A DNA stretch of 64,000 bases from Aminipila terrae (GCF_010120715.1 NZ_CP047591.1:1736001-1800000), one strand, 5' to 3'; positions 1 to 14,746 are shown, numbered from the stretch's first letter. The notes: generated by a model from the sequence alone, not told the origin. Translations and numbers: made by a program.

Positions 1-2160
<2,160 letters not shown>

Positions 2161-2246
2161 AAAATGGTTTCAAGAAGGAATAAAACTGATAGAAAAGTAT
2201 GTTATCCAGTTTTGAGAGTACACTCTCAAAAAAAGAATAGACAAAA

Positions 2247-2363
2247 TCCGGTGACAATAGCGAGGAGGCTCCACCTGTTCCCATCTCGAACACAGTAGTT
2301 AAGCTCCTTAGCGCCGATGATACTTGGCGGGCAGCTGCCTGGGAAAGTAGGACGTCGCCGGTT
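2247..2363 (+). rRNA. 5S ribosomal RNA (first operon)
   Basis: About 117 nt, starting TCCGGTGACAATAGCGAGG and ending GTCGCCGGTT, so the two ends pair. It contains the conserved internal CGAACACAGTAGTTAAG. It lies 86 nt after the 23S end; the spacer carries a perfect TTTTGAGAGT/ACTCTCAAAA dyad (about 2211-2232) that is also present in the second operon. Exact ends are uncertain by a few bases. Confidence 0.95.
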
Positions 2364-2394
2364 TAAGACTTCAGTAAATCTGAAGTCTTTTTTA
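2364..2394 (+). terminator. rho-independent terminator of first rRNA operon
   Basis: AAGACTTCAG, loop TAAAT, CTGAAGTCTT followed by a T-run; directly behind 5S. Confidence 0.9.
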
Positions 2395-2501
2395 TGGCTT
2401 TTAGACTAATGCTAATTAATCATTACCAGACAAAAGCTTTAACACATTTTATCAGTAAACCTTTATATAACTTTATTAAAAAATAAATAATAAAAAAGGT
2501 A
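2395..2501. other. AT-rich spacer between rRNA operons
   Basis: Very AT-rich stretch upstream of the rRNA promoters; composition fits an UP-element-like region. No gene seen. Confidence 0.4.
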
Positions 2502-2613
2502 TTGACAAATATGTTATAAATTGATATTATAGTAAAGCTATCGCGTGAGGTTATATGTTAATTAAATTTCTATGAAAAAAGATGTTGACAAACTTGCGGA
2601 ATAGTATTATGAT
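2502..2613 (+). promoter_or_regulatory. tandem rRNA promoters P1 and P2
   Basis: P1 is TTGACA (2502-2507), 17-bp spacer, TATTAT (2525-2530). P2 is TTGACA (2585-2590), 17-bp spacer, TATGAT (2608-2613). Two consensus-like promoters in front of a 16S gene are typical of Firmicute rRNA operons. These show that the second operon can be transcribed independently of the first, which ends at a strong terminator. Confidence 0.85.
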
Positions 2614-2921
2614 ATAAAAGTTCCTTACGGAACGGCGCTGACAGTGAAAACTGCAGAAGCGCAAGAACCTTGAAAACTTCATAGTGTAAAAGAATTAGTC
2701 AAGAGGACATTAAGTTGTTCTCGATACTAAGTACAAACAATCATAACGATTGGTAAGATAACCAAACTTGTTTTGGAAGTCAACGTACAATTTCTTAAAA
2801 AACAACAATAATTCTAGGATTTATGTTTTGCATAAAGAATAGAGAAGCGAAACGCGAAGCGTTTCAGCCGAGCAGAAGCTCAAACTTGATTTGATTCAGA
2901 GAAATCTGATTTAAATACCAT
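2614..2921 (+). promoter_or_regulatory. 16S leader with boxA-like antitermination element and hairpins
   Basis: The transcribed leader holds a boxA-like GAACCTTGAAAACT (2665-2678), which recurs almost exactly in the 16S-23S spacer (4574-4588). Three small dyads sit close together: TTATG/CATAA (2821-2835), GAAACGC-GAA-GCGTTTC (2849-2865) and GAGC-AGAA-GCTC (2870-2881). No coding region. Confidence 0.6.
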
Positions 2922-4444
<1,523 letters not shown>

Positions 4445-4475
4445 AGACTAACACTTTTGCACTATGAGTTTATAT

Positions 4476-4551
4476 GGGGAATTAGCTCAGCTGGGAGAGC
4501 ACCTGCCTTGCACGCAGGGGGTCAAGGGTTCGATCCCCTTATTCTCCACCA
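4476..4551 (+). tRNA. tRNA-Ala (anticodon TGC)
   Basis: A 76-nt cloverleaf in the 16S-23S spacer with encoded CCA. The acceptor stem GGGGAAT pairs with ATTCTCC and includes the G3:U70 wobble that marks tRNA-Ala. The anticodon loop is CTTGCAC, anticodon TGC. The T-loop has TTCGATC. No tRNA-Ile accompanies it, unlike many Bacillus-type spacers. Confidence 0.97.
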
Positions 4552-4573
4552 GAACTTTTAAAAGGGTTCTAAA

Positions 4574-4588
4574 TGTACTTTGAAAACT
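4574..4588 (+). promoter_or_regulatory. boxA-like element in 16S-23S spacer
   Basis: TGTACTTTGAAAACT, matching the boxA copy in the 16S leader; such pairs load the NusB/NusE antitermination complex in rRNA operons. Confidence 0.6.
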
Positions 4589-4836
4589 GGATAATATGCA
4601 AAATATCAGAAAGTGTTAAAAAACACAAATATGACAACGAAATCGAGGTTATCGAAAGATAACAAACAGTTATAGAACTAAGACAAAAGTCTTTTCGGAC
4701 AGAGATGTCTAAAAGAATGATGTCGGGTGTAAAATAACTACGATTTCAACCGAGAAACCAGAGAATTACGAGTTAATTAACAAGTAAGTCTAAAAAATAT
4801 AAGTCTTATCTAACGCTAGATAAGCAAAACGCTTAT

Positions 4837-7727
<2,891 letters not shown>

Positions 7728-7813
7728 AAAATGGTTTCAAGAAGGAATAAAACTGATAGAAAAGTATGTTATCCAGTTTTGAGAGTACACTCTCAAAAAA
7801 AGAATAGACAAAA

Positions 7814-7930
7814 TCCGGTGACAATAGCGAGGAGGCTCCACCTGTTCCCATCTCGAACACAGTAGTTAAGCTCCTTAGCGCCGATGATACTTGGCGGGCA
7901 GCTGCCTGGGAAAGTAGGACGTCGCCGGTT
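7814..7930 (+). rRNA. 5S ribosomal RNA (second operon)
   Basis: Appears identical to the first 5S (offset 5567), including the 23S-5S spacer. Sequence diverges from the first operon immediately after GTCGCCGGTT. Confidence 0.95.
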
Positions 7931-7931
7931 T

Positions 7932-7979
7932 TAAGTGAAAGCAGTTCTTAAAAAGGACTGTTTTTTCATTTTTAAGAAC
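7932..7979 (+). terminator. terminator of second rRNA operon (two alternative stems)
   Basis: CAGTTC-TTAAAAA-GGACTG followed by TTTTTT is a conventional terminator. An overlapping longer stem, GTTCTTAAAAA with TTTTTAAGAAC, can also form and would compete with it. Confidence 0.8.
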
Positions 7980-7995
7980 GTGGCTTGAACTTATG

Positions 7996-8080
7996 CAACT
8001 GCAAAGCAGTTGTAATCCTCTTAAACTTAAAGTCTGTCGAAGCAGACTTATATAGAAGTTACTTTGTAGCTTCTTTTTTT
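7996..8080 (+). terminator. array of three hairpins behind the rRNA operon, last one terminator-like
   Basis: Three perfect or near-perfect stems follow each other: CAACTGC-AAA-GCAGTTG (7996-8012), AAGTCTG-TCGAAG-CAGACTT (8030-8049, approximately) and GAAGTTA-CTTTG-TAGCTTC followed by seven T (8055-8080). The last is a rho-independent terminator. The stretch 8081-8185 has no supported gene. Confidence 0.6.
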
Positions 8081-8185
8081 ATGCAAATGATGTGGCAAAA
8101 CGGGACAGTAGGCAGCGGAGCCAGTGGGAGTGAAGAGCAGAGCTCTGAACGATGCTGATTTAAGACTTCTTATATAATTTAGAAA

Positions 8186-8233
8186 ATAAAAAAATGCCTC
8201 CAAATGTTGGTTGGATTTCTACATTTGGGGGCA
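8186..8233 (-). terminator. terminator of apbE
   Basis: A 13-bp stem, TGCCTCCAAATGT with ACATTTGGGGGCA; on the minus strand it is followed by a T-run (complement of 8188-8194). Confidence 0.85.
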
Positions 8234-8261
8234 AATTATGTCTTTTAAAAATAGAAGATTT

Positions 8262-9316
8262 TTATTTTGGAGATATAAATTCCAGGCCTTTCGTAGCTAT
8301 AATATTAGCGTTCTTATCAATGAAACAAGCTTTTACACCATCTAGGTTTTTAATTAGTTCAGAGCCCTCATTTACGCCCAGGATCAGGCATATAGTGCTT
8401 AAAGCATCACAATCAACGGACTTACCAAAATCACCTACAATGGTAACAGCTTCCACATCTGAATCTGTAGGGTATCCAGTTTTTACATTAAGGATGTGAT
8501 GATATAAAATACCATTTTCCCTGAACATTCTCTCATAAATTCCTGAAGTTACAACAGTCTTATTTTTTACTTTTACAGAGCCTACAATTTCACTCCTGCC
8601 AGTGAAGGGTTTTTCAATACCTATATTCCAGGCAGAACCGTTTGATTTTTCGCCTATAGCCACAATATTTCCACCCAGATTAATAATAGCACTTTTTACA
8701 CCTTTATCTACCAGGAAATCACCAACCCGATCTCCAATATAACCTTTAGCGATGCCCCCCAGATCAATTTGTGAATCAGGGTTATCTATCCAGACCTTAT
8801 AGCCACTCTTTTTATTGGAATCAGATTTTGCTGTAGATATTTTCTCTATATGCACTTTGGTATAATCAATTGTTTTGATAGCGGCTTGTATATCTTTATC
8901 AGCTGGAACTTTAGGATTTTCACTGGTAAAATCCCAAAGGTCTGAAAGCTTACCTACTGTAATATCAAACCGTCCTTGTGATAGTTTACCATAGTAAAGT
9001 CCTTTTTGTATGAGGTTTGCTGTAGATTCAGCGACAAGAACAGGCTTACCTTTACTATGATTAATTTTATAAATATCACTGCCTTTTATTGTTTTACTTA
9101 ATTGATTTTCATAATCTTTGCACAGGGAAAAGGCCTCATCTATGAGGGGTTGTGCTTTACTTTGTTTCATATCATAAATGGTTATTTTACAAGTAGTATT
9201 TAGCAGGTTGTACTTTGTATCTGATACAGGGCCTTTTGCTTTGCCGTGCAGCCTGTTTGTGATATAATAAGTGCTGAACAAAGCAGCAGACATGTTAACT
9301 TTTTTAGGTTTTTCAT
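8262..9316 (-). CDS. apbE: FAD:protein FMN transferase (ApbE/FmnB family) lipoprotein, apparent frameshift
   Basis: Extracytoplasmic flavin transferase that links FMN to threonine of target proteins. Visible family motifs include SQGRFDITVGKLSDLW, DLGGIAKGYIGDRV, INLGGN, VTSGIYERMF and HHILNVKTGYPTD. The open frame for the body starts at 9293, but a better start exists at 9316: ATG preceded by GGAG, encoding a lipoprotein signal (MKNLKKLTCLLLCSAL, then lipobox QTGC) in a different frame that stops soon. Adding one A/T in the short runs at 9234-9242 joins signal and body into a 351-residue lipoprotein, the usual form of the family. I therefore read this as one gene with a one-base deletion, probably technical. 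It is divergent from the NusG-domain and Gx-transporter genes, its likely functional partners. Confidence 0.88.
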
Positions 9317-9391
9317 TTTTGCTCCAATCTTGCAGTGGTACGAAAAAGGACTTTATTTACTGCAAATTATTTTAAAGATAAGGAATGTCTA

Positions 9392-9763
9392 ATGATTAAG
9401 AAAGCTGACATTATTTTAGCAGCAATACTAATAATTTTGGGTGGGATGATTGCCTATATGATGGCATCTACCGATAACCGTGGGCACGCTGTACTGATAA
9501 CTGTTGATGGTAAAGAGTATGGCACCTATTCTTTATATGAAAACAAAAGTATTACAGTAAAGCAGAATGGTCATATTAATAAGATTATCATAAAAGATGG
9601 TATGGTTACAATGGCTTTTTCAGATTGCGTTAATCAGACTTGTGTACATACCGGGGCAATCTCAAAAACTTCCCAAAGTATAGTATGTCTACCCAATAAG
9701 GTGATGGTACAAATTACAGGACAAGGGCAAGGGGAGGCTGAATATGACGCAATATCAAACTAA
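9392..9763 (+). CDS. NusG domain II-containing membrane-anchored protein (EetA-like)
   Basis: About 123 residues. Start chosen at ATG 9392 (MIKKADIILAA) behind AAGGA rather than the longer frame from 9335. One N-terminal membrane anchor (about residues 5-26) is followed by an extracytoplasmic NusG-domain-II-like beta domain with two cysteines in SDCVNQTCVHTG. In Firmicutes this domain is commonly encoded beside ApbE and a Gx transporter; in Listeria the corresponding pair is named eetA/eetB and supports flavin-based extracellular electron transfer. The gene overlaps the next by 20 nt, indicating translational coupling. The EetA assignment rests on context and domain, not on strong sequence identity I can measure. 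Confidence 0.75.
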   Translation: MIKKADIILAAILIILGGMIAYMMASTDNRGHAVLITVDGKEYGTYSLYENKSITVKQNGHINKIIIKDGMVTMAFSDCVNQTCVHTGAISKTSQSIVCLPNKVMVQITGQGQGEAEYDAISN

Positions 9764-10253
9764 CAGAGATAAAACAAAAAGAATTGCTGTAAGCGCGGTG
9801 CTGGCTTCTCTGGGTTTAATTTTTTCCTATATTGAGGCCATTATTCCCTTTTCAATAGGAGTACCTGGTGTAAAGCTGGGAATCGCCAATCTAGTAGTAG
9901 TTATTGCCCTTTATGCTTTAGGAGGTTCTTATGCATTTTCGATAAATGTCATAAGAATACTTATTGCAGGGCTTCTATTTAATGGGATATTCGGAGCCTT
10001 ATACTCTTTAGGAGGAGCATGTGTAAGTCTTTTAACAATGATAATTTTGAAAAAAACTAATATATTCAGTATTGTTGGAGTAAGTATGGCAGGTGGGGTT
10101 GCACATAATGTGGGACAGATGTTAATTGCTGCAGCAATTATATCCAATATAAAAATATTTATTTATTTTCCAGTACTGCTTTTTTCGGGGATGATTACTG
10201 GAATAATCATAGGCTTTATATCCTATTTAGTTTTAAAGAAGCTTAACGTCTAA
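9744..10253 (+). CDS. Gx transporter family protein (HepS component I-like; EetB-like)
   Basis: A 169-residue integral membrane protein with about five hydrophobic segments, matching the family annotated as heptaprenyl diphosphate synthase component I or Gx transporter. Glycine-rich membrane stretches such as GVPGVKLGIANLVVVIALY and GGVAHNVGQMLIAA are characteristic. It overlaps the preceding NusG-domain gene by 20 nt and is followed by a strong terminator, so the two form a short operon. Established knowledge: EetB of Listeria belongs to this family. The role here in flavin or quinone-linked electron export is an inference from the apbE neighbour. Confidence 0.78.
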   Translation: MTQYQTNRDKTKRIAVSAVLASLGLIFSYIEAIIPFSIGVPGVKLGIANLVVVIALYALGGSYAFSINVIRILIAGLLFNGIFGALYSLGGACVSLLTMIILKKTNIFSIVGVSMAGGVAHNVGQMLIAAAIISNIKIFIYFPVLLFSGMITGIIIGFISYLVLKKLNV

Positions 10254-10257
10254 GACA

Positions 10258-10309
10258 ATAAAAAAGATGTGTAAAAGAGAACTAAATCCTTTTTTACACA
10301 TCCTTTTTT
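10258..10309. terminator. bidirectional terminator
   Basis: GATGTGTAAAA pairs with TTTTACACATC, flanked by A-run and T-run, between convergent genes. Confidence 0.88.
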
Positions 10310-10315
10310 CAGTCC

Positions 10316-10978
10316 TTAAAAATCTTTTTTTCTATAGATGGCCAGTGATATACTCATGGAAAGCAGGAATATAAAAGCGCTGATTACTAAAATACCTACA
10401 AAAACCATGTTACTGTTAAAGAAGGCATCAATTTTGCTCCCTAAAGAAACACCATTGTTATCAATGGTCATAGAGGCATTTCCATTGCCAAAACCGATAA
10501 TAGTAAATCCCCCCAGAAAGCCAATAATCATAACAATACCAATCATGATAAAACGACCTTTTTCTATACCATATTTAAATATAGGGGGAAGTGAAATGGA
10601 AACCATCAGACAGCCGATCAACATGGTCATAGCCACACTCCATAAACTTTCCATAAAAGAGAAACTTCCTATAACGGCATTGAGCAATAATGAAAAGATG
10701 CTGCCAAAACCCATCAGGATAAGGGCCATAACATATTTACTGATAACTAATGTGCTCCTGGAAACTGGCATGGTCAGCGCATATTTGGAAAAGCCAGCAC
10801 GGTCGTCATATGATAATGCCGTCATTGGAAGCATTGCGCAGAAAATCATAACCACGCCTGTCAGGAAACTGGCATTTTTAGTCATTATAGAGATAAAAAA
10901 GTACACTCCGAAAAAAAGAAGCATAGGCAATGCCTGTTTTTTCAAGCTCAAAAAATCCTTTAAAATTAGACCTTTCAT
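10316..10978 (-). CDS. ABC-2 type transporter permease
   Basis: A 220-residue membrane protein with about six hydrophobic segments, and MKGLILKDFLSLKKQ at the N-terminus, typical of the ABC-2 permeases encoded with YtrA/BcrA-type ATPases. Downstream of the ATPase gene by one base, last gene of a three-gene minus-strand operon. In this family the complex exports lipids, peptides or antibiotics; the substrate cannot be read from the sequence. Confidence 0.85.
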   Translation of the reverse strand: MKGLILKDFLSLKKQALPMLLFFGVYFFISIMTKNASFLTGVVMIFCAMLPMTALSYDDRAGFSKYALTMPVSRSTLVISKYVMALILMGFGSIFSLLLNAVIGSFSFMESLWSVAMTMLIGCLMVSISLPPIFKYGIEKGRFIMIGIVMIIGFLGGFTIIGFGNGNASMTIDNNGVSLGSKIDAFFNSNMVFVGILVISAFIFLLSMSISLAIYRKKDF

Positions 10979-10979
10979 T

Positions 10980-11855
10980 TTATTTCCCCCTTACACTATA
11001 CAGTAGTATTTCTTCAAGATTAGCGGGATCTATTACAAAATTACCAGTAACCTTGTGCCTGTCAACGAGAGCACTGACCCCAAAACTATTACGTTTGTAA
11101 CCACGAATGGCACTGGGATCTATTTGTGCCAGTTGATCATGGGAGCATTTCAATATTCCCAGGTTGGATAAAATATCATCTTTAACGTCACTTAAAATAA
11201 TGTTGCCATTGTTTATGAAAGTGATATAATCGCAGATTTTTTCTAAATCACTGGTTATGTGAGACGATATAAGTATTGAATGCTCTTCATCCTGAATAAA
11301 ATCCATAAAAACATCTAATATTTCATCCCGGACAACAGGATCCAGACCAGATGTAGGTTCATCAAGAATCAGAAGCTTTGCATCATGGGACAGAGCCACA
11401 GCAATAGATAGTTTCATTTTCATTCCCTTAGAATAGTCTTTAAGGGCTTTCTTTTCCGGGAGATTAAAATACTCGGTGTATCGATTAAAATTAACAACAT
11501 CCCATTTACTATATATGCTTTTCATGATTTTACCGATTTGTAGCAAATTAAGGATTTCTGGGAAACAGCAGTCATCTAAAACAACTCCAATATCTTCTTT
11601 TGCAGAGTCAGGAAAGTTCTGAATGTCATGCCCCAGAACAGTAATGGAACTGGAGCTTTTTTTACCAGCAGAACCAGAGTTGTTATTTTCAAATTTCTGA
11701 AGACCTAAAAGTAATTTAATTAAAGTAGTTTTTCCCGCACCATTTTCTCCTATAAGCCCCATGATACTCCCTTTTGGAAGTCTGAGACTGACGTTATCCA
11801 GTGTAAAATCTTTATATTTTTTTGTAATGTTTAGTGCATTTATAGCATATTCCAT
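10980..11855 (-). CDS. ABC transporter ATP-binding protein
   Basis: A 291-residue ATPase. Walker A GENGAGKTTL, degenerate signature DYSKGMKMKLS, Walker B LLILDEPTSGLDP, and switch histidine in LISSHITSDLEK. The C-terminal extension of about 70 residues after the nucleotide-binding domain is common in BcrA/YtrB-type exporters. Three bases separate it from the GntR regulator and one base from the permease, so the three are co-transcribed. Likely provides energy for the adjacent ABC-2 permease. Confidence 0.9.
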   Translation of the reverse strand: MEYAINALNITKKYKDFTLDNVSLRLPKGSIMGLIGENGAGKTTLIKLLLGLQKFENNNSGSAGKKSSSSITVLGHDIQNFPDSAKEDIGVVLDDCCFPEILNLLQIGKIMKSIYSKWDVVNFNRYTEYFNLPEKKALKDYSKGMKMKLSIAVALSHDAKLLILDEPTSGLDPVVRDEILDVFMDFIQDEEHSILISSHITSDLEKICDYITFINNGNIILSDVKDDILSNLGILKCSHDQLAQIDPSAIRGYKRNSFGVSALVDRHKVTGNFVIDPANLEEILLYSVRGK

Positions 11856-11858
11856 ATA

Positions 11859-12233
11859 TTATTCCCCCTTTTGAAGACTTTTGAGTATGTCTATAATGTC
11901 AGGCAGATCAATTCCCGACACATAAGCAAGGTCAACGATTTCCTGAAGTTTATTTTTTATTTCATGTAAATGCTGTTCTTTAAGCTGTTCTTCATTTTGT
12001 GCTTTTACGAAACTGCCTTTACCGGTATAGGATTCTATGAAGCCTTCTTTCTCCAGTTCTTCATAAGCCCTTTTTGTTGTTATAACGCTTATTTTCAGCT
12101 CCTTTGCCAGTAATCGCATGGATGGCAAGGCATCTCCGGCAGCAATTTCCTTGGTTAAAATCTGGTTCTTTATCTGACTGACAATTTGTTCATAAATTGG
12201 CTGTCCATTAGAATTACTTATAATTATGTTCAT
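11859..12233 (-). CDS. GntR-family transcriptional regulator (YtrA subfamily)
   Basis: 124 residues: a winged-helix DNA-binding domain (residues about 8-75; QPIYEQIVSQIKNQIL, ALPSMRLLAKELKISVITTKRAYEEL split over the recognition helix) and a short C-terminal dimerisation helix, the YtrA form without a ligand domain. First gene of the ABC exporter operon. Start at 12233 follows GAGGA. A perfect inverted repeat overlapping its own promoter (12266-12298) makes autorepression very likely. Confidence 0.9.
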   Translation of the reverse strand: MNIIISNSNGQPIYEQIVSQIKNQILTKEIAAGDALPSMRLLAKELKISVITTKRAYEELEKEGFIESYTGKGSFVKAQNEEQLKEQHLHEIKNKLQEIVDLAYVSGIDLPDIIDILKSLQKGE

Positions 12234-12265
12234 AATATTTCCTCAAGTTAATCATATATGATTTA

Positions 12266-12310
12266 CAATATTGTATATACACATTATATACAATATTGGC
12301 ATATAGTCAA
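12266..12310 (-). promoter_or_regulatory. GntR operon promoter with perfect palindromic operator
   Basis: Minus-strand promoter: -35 TTGACT (12310-12305), 16-bp spacer, -10 TATAAT (12288-12283). An inverted repeat with 14-bp perfect arms, CAATATTGTATATA and its complement, separated by five bases, spans 12266-12298 and covers the -10. It fits the AT-rich dyads bound by YtrA-type repressors. Confidence 0.85.
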
Positions 12311-12382
12311 TAGAAAAAAATAAATAAACTAATAAAATCATATGAAAGTTGTCTGGAAGTACAAAAAACACAATTAAAGTTA

Positions 12383-12411
12383 TTGACAACGAACAAAATA
12401 AGTGTTATTAT
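12383..12411 (+). promoter_or_regulatory. promoter of the Trp T-box/trpXYZ operon
   Basis: TTGACA (12383-12388), 17-bp spacer, TATTAT (12406-12411), just upstream of the T-box leader. Confidence 0.8.
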
Positions 12412-12429
12412 CACAACATAACTTAAATA

Positions 12430-12722
12430 AGTAAACCGTAGACGAGGGAGTAAAGCTGTTAAACGATTTCAAAGCGATTCCGGGGTGGTGAAAGCCGGAT
12501 AAATGCCAGTCACAGCAAATGGGCCTCTGAGGGCGACGTGAAAAGTATAAAAAATAACATTTTTATAAAACTTAGTAGCGAAGACGTGAAGCCAGCGTTA
12601 TGGGCTGAGGGTGTGATGGCACTCGTAGAGAGGATGTGTTTACAAAACGCATCAAACAAGGTGGTACCGCAGGTTAACACTTGTCCTTGTATATTATGTA
12701 TGCAGGGGTAGGTGTTTTTTTA
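12430..12722 (+). promoter_or_regulatory. T-box leader, tryptophan specifier (UGG)
   Basis: tRNA-sensing transcription-attenuation leader. Stem I base GAGG (12444-12447) pairs with CCTC (12524-12527); next helix GCTG (12455-12458) pairs with CAGC (12513-12516). The 5' side of the specifier loop has the AGTA motif (GAGTAAA), the 3' side is AAA-TGG-G, placing UGG (12520-12522) as specifier codon. The T-box sequence AAGGTGGTACCGC is at 12658-12670. A terminator stem ACACTTGTCCT / AGGGGTAGGTGT with T-run ends near 12722. Uncharged tRNA-Trp should stabilise the antiterminator and turn on the transporter. Confidence 0.9.
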
Positions 12723-12789
12723 TTTCCACCTGACTTCATCACACAAACTAATACTAATTGTAAGGTCAAAAGACAGAAAGGTGAAGAAA

Positions 12790-13794
12790 ATGAAAAAGAG
12801 AACAGTATCAGTATTATTAGTTATGGTATTAGCTGTGGCAGCTGCCTTTACAGGGTGCGGCAAAGATAGCAGTTCAGGAGAAAAAAGTAAAGAAAAGTCT
12901 GATTTGCCAACTATAGGAATTGTACAGATTGTAGAGCATCCATCACTGGATACCATTCGTGAGAACATTATATCCCAGCTTAAAGAAGAAGGGTTTGTAG
13001 ATGGAAAAACGGTTACAATAGATTATAAGAATGCGCAGAACGATACAAATAACTTAAAAACTATATGTCAGTCATTTGCAGCAAATAAATATGATTTAAT
13101 TATTGCTATCGCAACACCGTCAGCTCAGGCTGCACTGGGAGAAACTACAGATATTCCTATTGTTTTCTCCGCAGTAACAGATCCGGTGGGAGCTAAACTA
13201 GTAAACAGTCTGGAAAAGCCAGGTGGAAATATTACTGGGACTTCTGACGCCGTTTCAGCTGCAAAGATTATGGATCTGGCACTTCAGGTAACTCCAAACA
13301 TTAAAAAGATTGGTGCCATTTACAGTACTGGCGAAATAAACTCTGTATCCGTTATAAACGAACTGAAAAAATATGCTAAATCAAAGGGAATTGAAGTAGT
13401 TGATGCAACAATCATGAACAGCAGTGAAATACAGCAGGCAGCCCAATCATTAGTGAATAAAGTTGATGCAGTATTTTCTCCTATCGACAATACCGTTGCG
13501 TCTGCCATGCCAACTATCGTGGACGTTTTAGACAAAGCAAAGATTCCTTATTATGTAGCTGCAGATTCAATGGTAGCTGATGGAGGTCTGGCAACGGATG
13601 GCGTAAACTATGTAGAACTTGGAAAGAAAACAGGATCTATGGCAGCAAAGGTGCTAAATGGAGCGGATACAGCAACTATGCCAGTACAGATTATGTCCAA
13701 AACACAGATTTACATCAACAAGAAAACAGCAGATGAAATTGGCGTTAAAATCCCTGCAGGTATTTTACACAAGGCAACCGATTTATCAAAATAG
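12790..13794 (+). CDS. trpX: tryptophan ABC transporter substrate-binding lipoprotein (TrpX-like)
   Basis: 334 residues. Start chosen at ATG 12790 after AAAGGTGAAG, because it opens a lipoprotein signal (MKKRTVSVLLVMVLAVAA, lipobox FTGC) and the in-frame upstream extension lies in the leader. The mature part belongs to the periplasmic-binding family with PF04392 (LPTIGIVQIVEHPSLD, then IAIATPSAQAAL, VFSAVTDPVGAKLV). Genes of this family with a permease and ATPase behind a tryptophan T-box are known in Firmicutes as trpXYZ. Tryptophan specificity is inferred from the UGG specifier in the leader. Confidence 0.88.
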   Translation: MKKRTVSVLLVMVLAVAAAFTGCGKDSSSGEKSKEKSDLPTIGIVQIVEHPSLDTIRENIISQLKEEGFVDGKTVTIDYKNAQNDTNNLKTICQSFAANKYDLIIAIATPSAQAALGETTDIPIVFSAVTDPVGAKLVNSLEKPGGNITGTSDAVSAAKIMDLALQVTPNIKKIGAIYSTGEINSVSVINELKKYAKSKGIEVVDATIMNSSEIQQAAQSLVNKVDAVFSPIDNTVASAMPTIVDVLDKAKIPYYVAADSMVADGGLATDGVNYVELGKKTGSMAAKVLNGADTATMPVQIMSKTQIYINKKTADEIGVKIPAGILHKATDLSK

Positions 13795-13839
13795 TATCAG
13801 ATTATCATTTGAAAATTAAAGGCACATTTGGAGGACATT

Positions 13840-14745
13840 ATGTTATTAACATTTCCAGCATTAATAGGTTCTTTGGAACAGGGAATGATATATGCAGTAT
13901 TAGCTCTGGGGGTTTTTCTCTCCTTTAGAACACTAAATACCCCCGATTTAACAGTAGACGGCAGCGTTGTGACTGGTGCAGCTGCCTCTGCTGTTGTTTG
14001 CAGCATTGGTGGAAATCCTTTTATCGGATTACTTTTAGCCTTTGTCTGCGGTTGTGGGGCAGGAGCTGTAACTGCATTACTAAACACGAAATTAAAAATA
14101 CAAGAGCTTTTAGCGGGTATTCTGGTTATGCTCGGACTTTATTCAATTAATCTTAGAATTATGGGAAGTAAGCCGAATATAGCTTTAACTCAGAGCAATA
14201 CCTTATACAAGATGGCAAAAAATATTTTTTCGGAAGATTACTCAGCTTTAATTGTTGGAGCAGGGGTACTAGCCATAGTAATTGCTTTATTTTATTATTT
14301 TTTAAAAACACGTCTTGGGTTTGCTCTTCGCGCTACAGGAGATAATGAAGAAATGGTAAGAGCATATGCCATTAACAGTGATGGCATGAAAATATTAGGA
14401 CTGGCTCTTTCAAATGGATTTGTAGCGCTGGCAGGAGGCATGCTGGCACAATATCAGTCTTTTGCAGATGTAACTATGGGAACCGGTATGGTAGTCATCG
14501 GGTTGGCATCCGTTATTATAGGGGAAGCTATTTTCGGGACAAAATCATTGCTGAGAAGGTTAATAGCTGTATCTCTAGGAGCTATAGCCTATCGTTTAAT
14601 AATTGCACAGGCGTTGGCATTTGGACTTCCAACCAGTGACCTAAAGCTGGTATCGGCTATTATAGTAGCAGGTGCGCTGGCCATCGGAACTGTTAGCGAG
14701 AATTTCCCGTTTAAATCGTTAATGGTTAAAAAGGAGGTACGATAA
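13840..14745 (+). CDS. trpY: tryptophan ABC transporter permease (TrpY-like)
   Basis: 301 residues, about eight to nine hydrophobic segments, BPD_transp_2 (branched-chain/ribose type) permease. ATG 13840 is preceded by GGAGGA; the longer frame from TTG 13828 would start inside that ribosome-binding site. NTPDLTVDGSVVTGAAASA near the N-terminus is typical of this family. It sits 45 nt after the binding protein and one base before the ATPase gene. Confidence 0.87.
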   Translation: MLLTFPALIGSLEQGMIYAVLALGVFLSFRTLNTPDLTVDGSVVTGAAASAVVCSIGGNPFIGLLLAFVCGCGAGAVTALLNTKLKIQELLAGILVMLGLYSINLRIMGSKPNIALTQSNTLYKMAKNIFSEDYSALIVGAGVLAIVIALFYYFLKTRLGFALRATGDNEEMVRAYAINSDGMKILGLALSNGFVALAGGMLAQYQSFADVTMGTGMVVIGLASVIIGEAIFGTKSLLRRLIAVSLGAIAYRLIIAQALAFGLPTSDLKLVSAIIVAGALAIGTVSENFPFKSLMVKKEVR

Positions 14746-14746
14746 T

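Noticed and set aside
8081..8160. 25-codon frame starting ATGCAAATGATG
   Set aside because: No ribosome-binding site, starts inside the T-run of a terminator, composition not gene-like.
10338..11006. 222-codon plus-strand frame
   Set aside because: Lies opposite the ABC-2 permease gene, whose family features and operon position are clear.
12681..12869. 62-codon frame across the T-box terminator
   Set aside because: Overlaps the attenuator and the trpX start in another frame; no ribosome-binding site.
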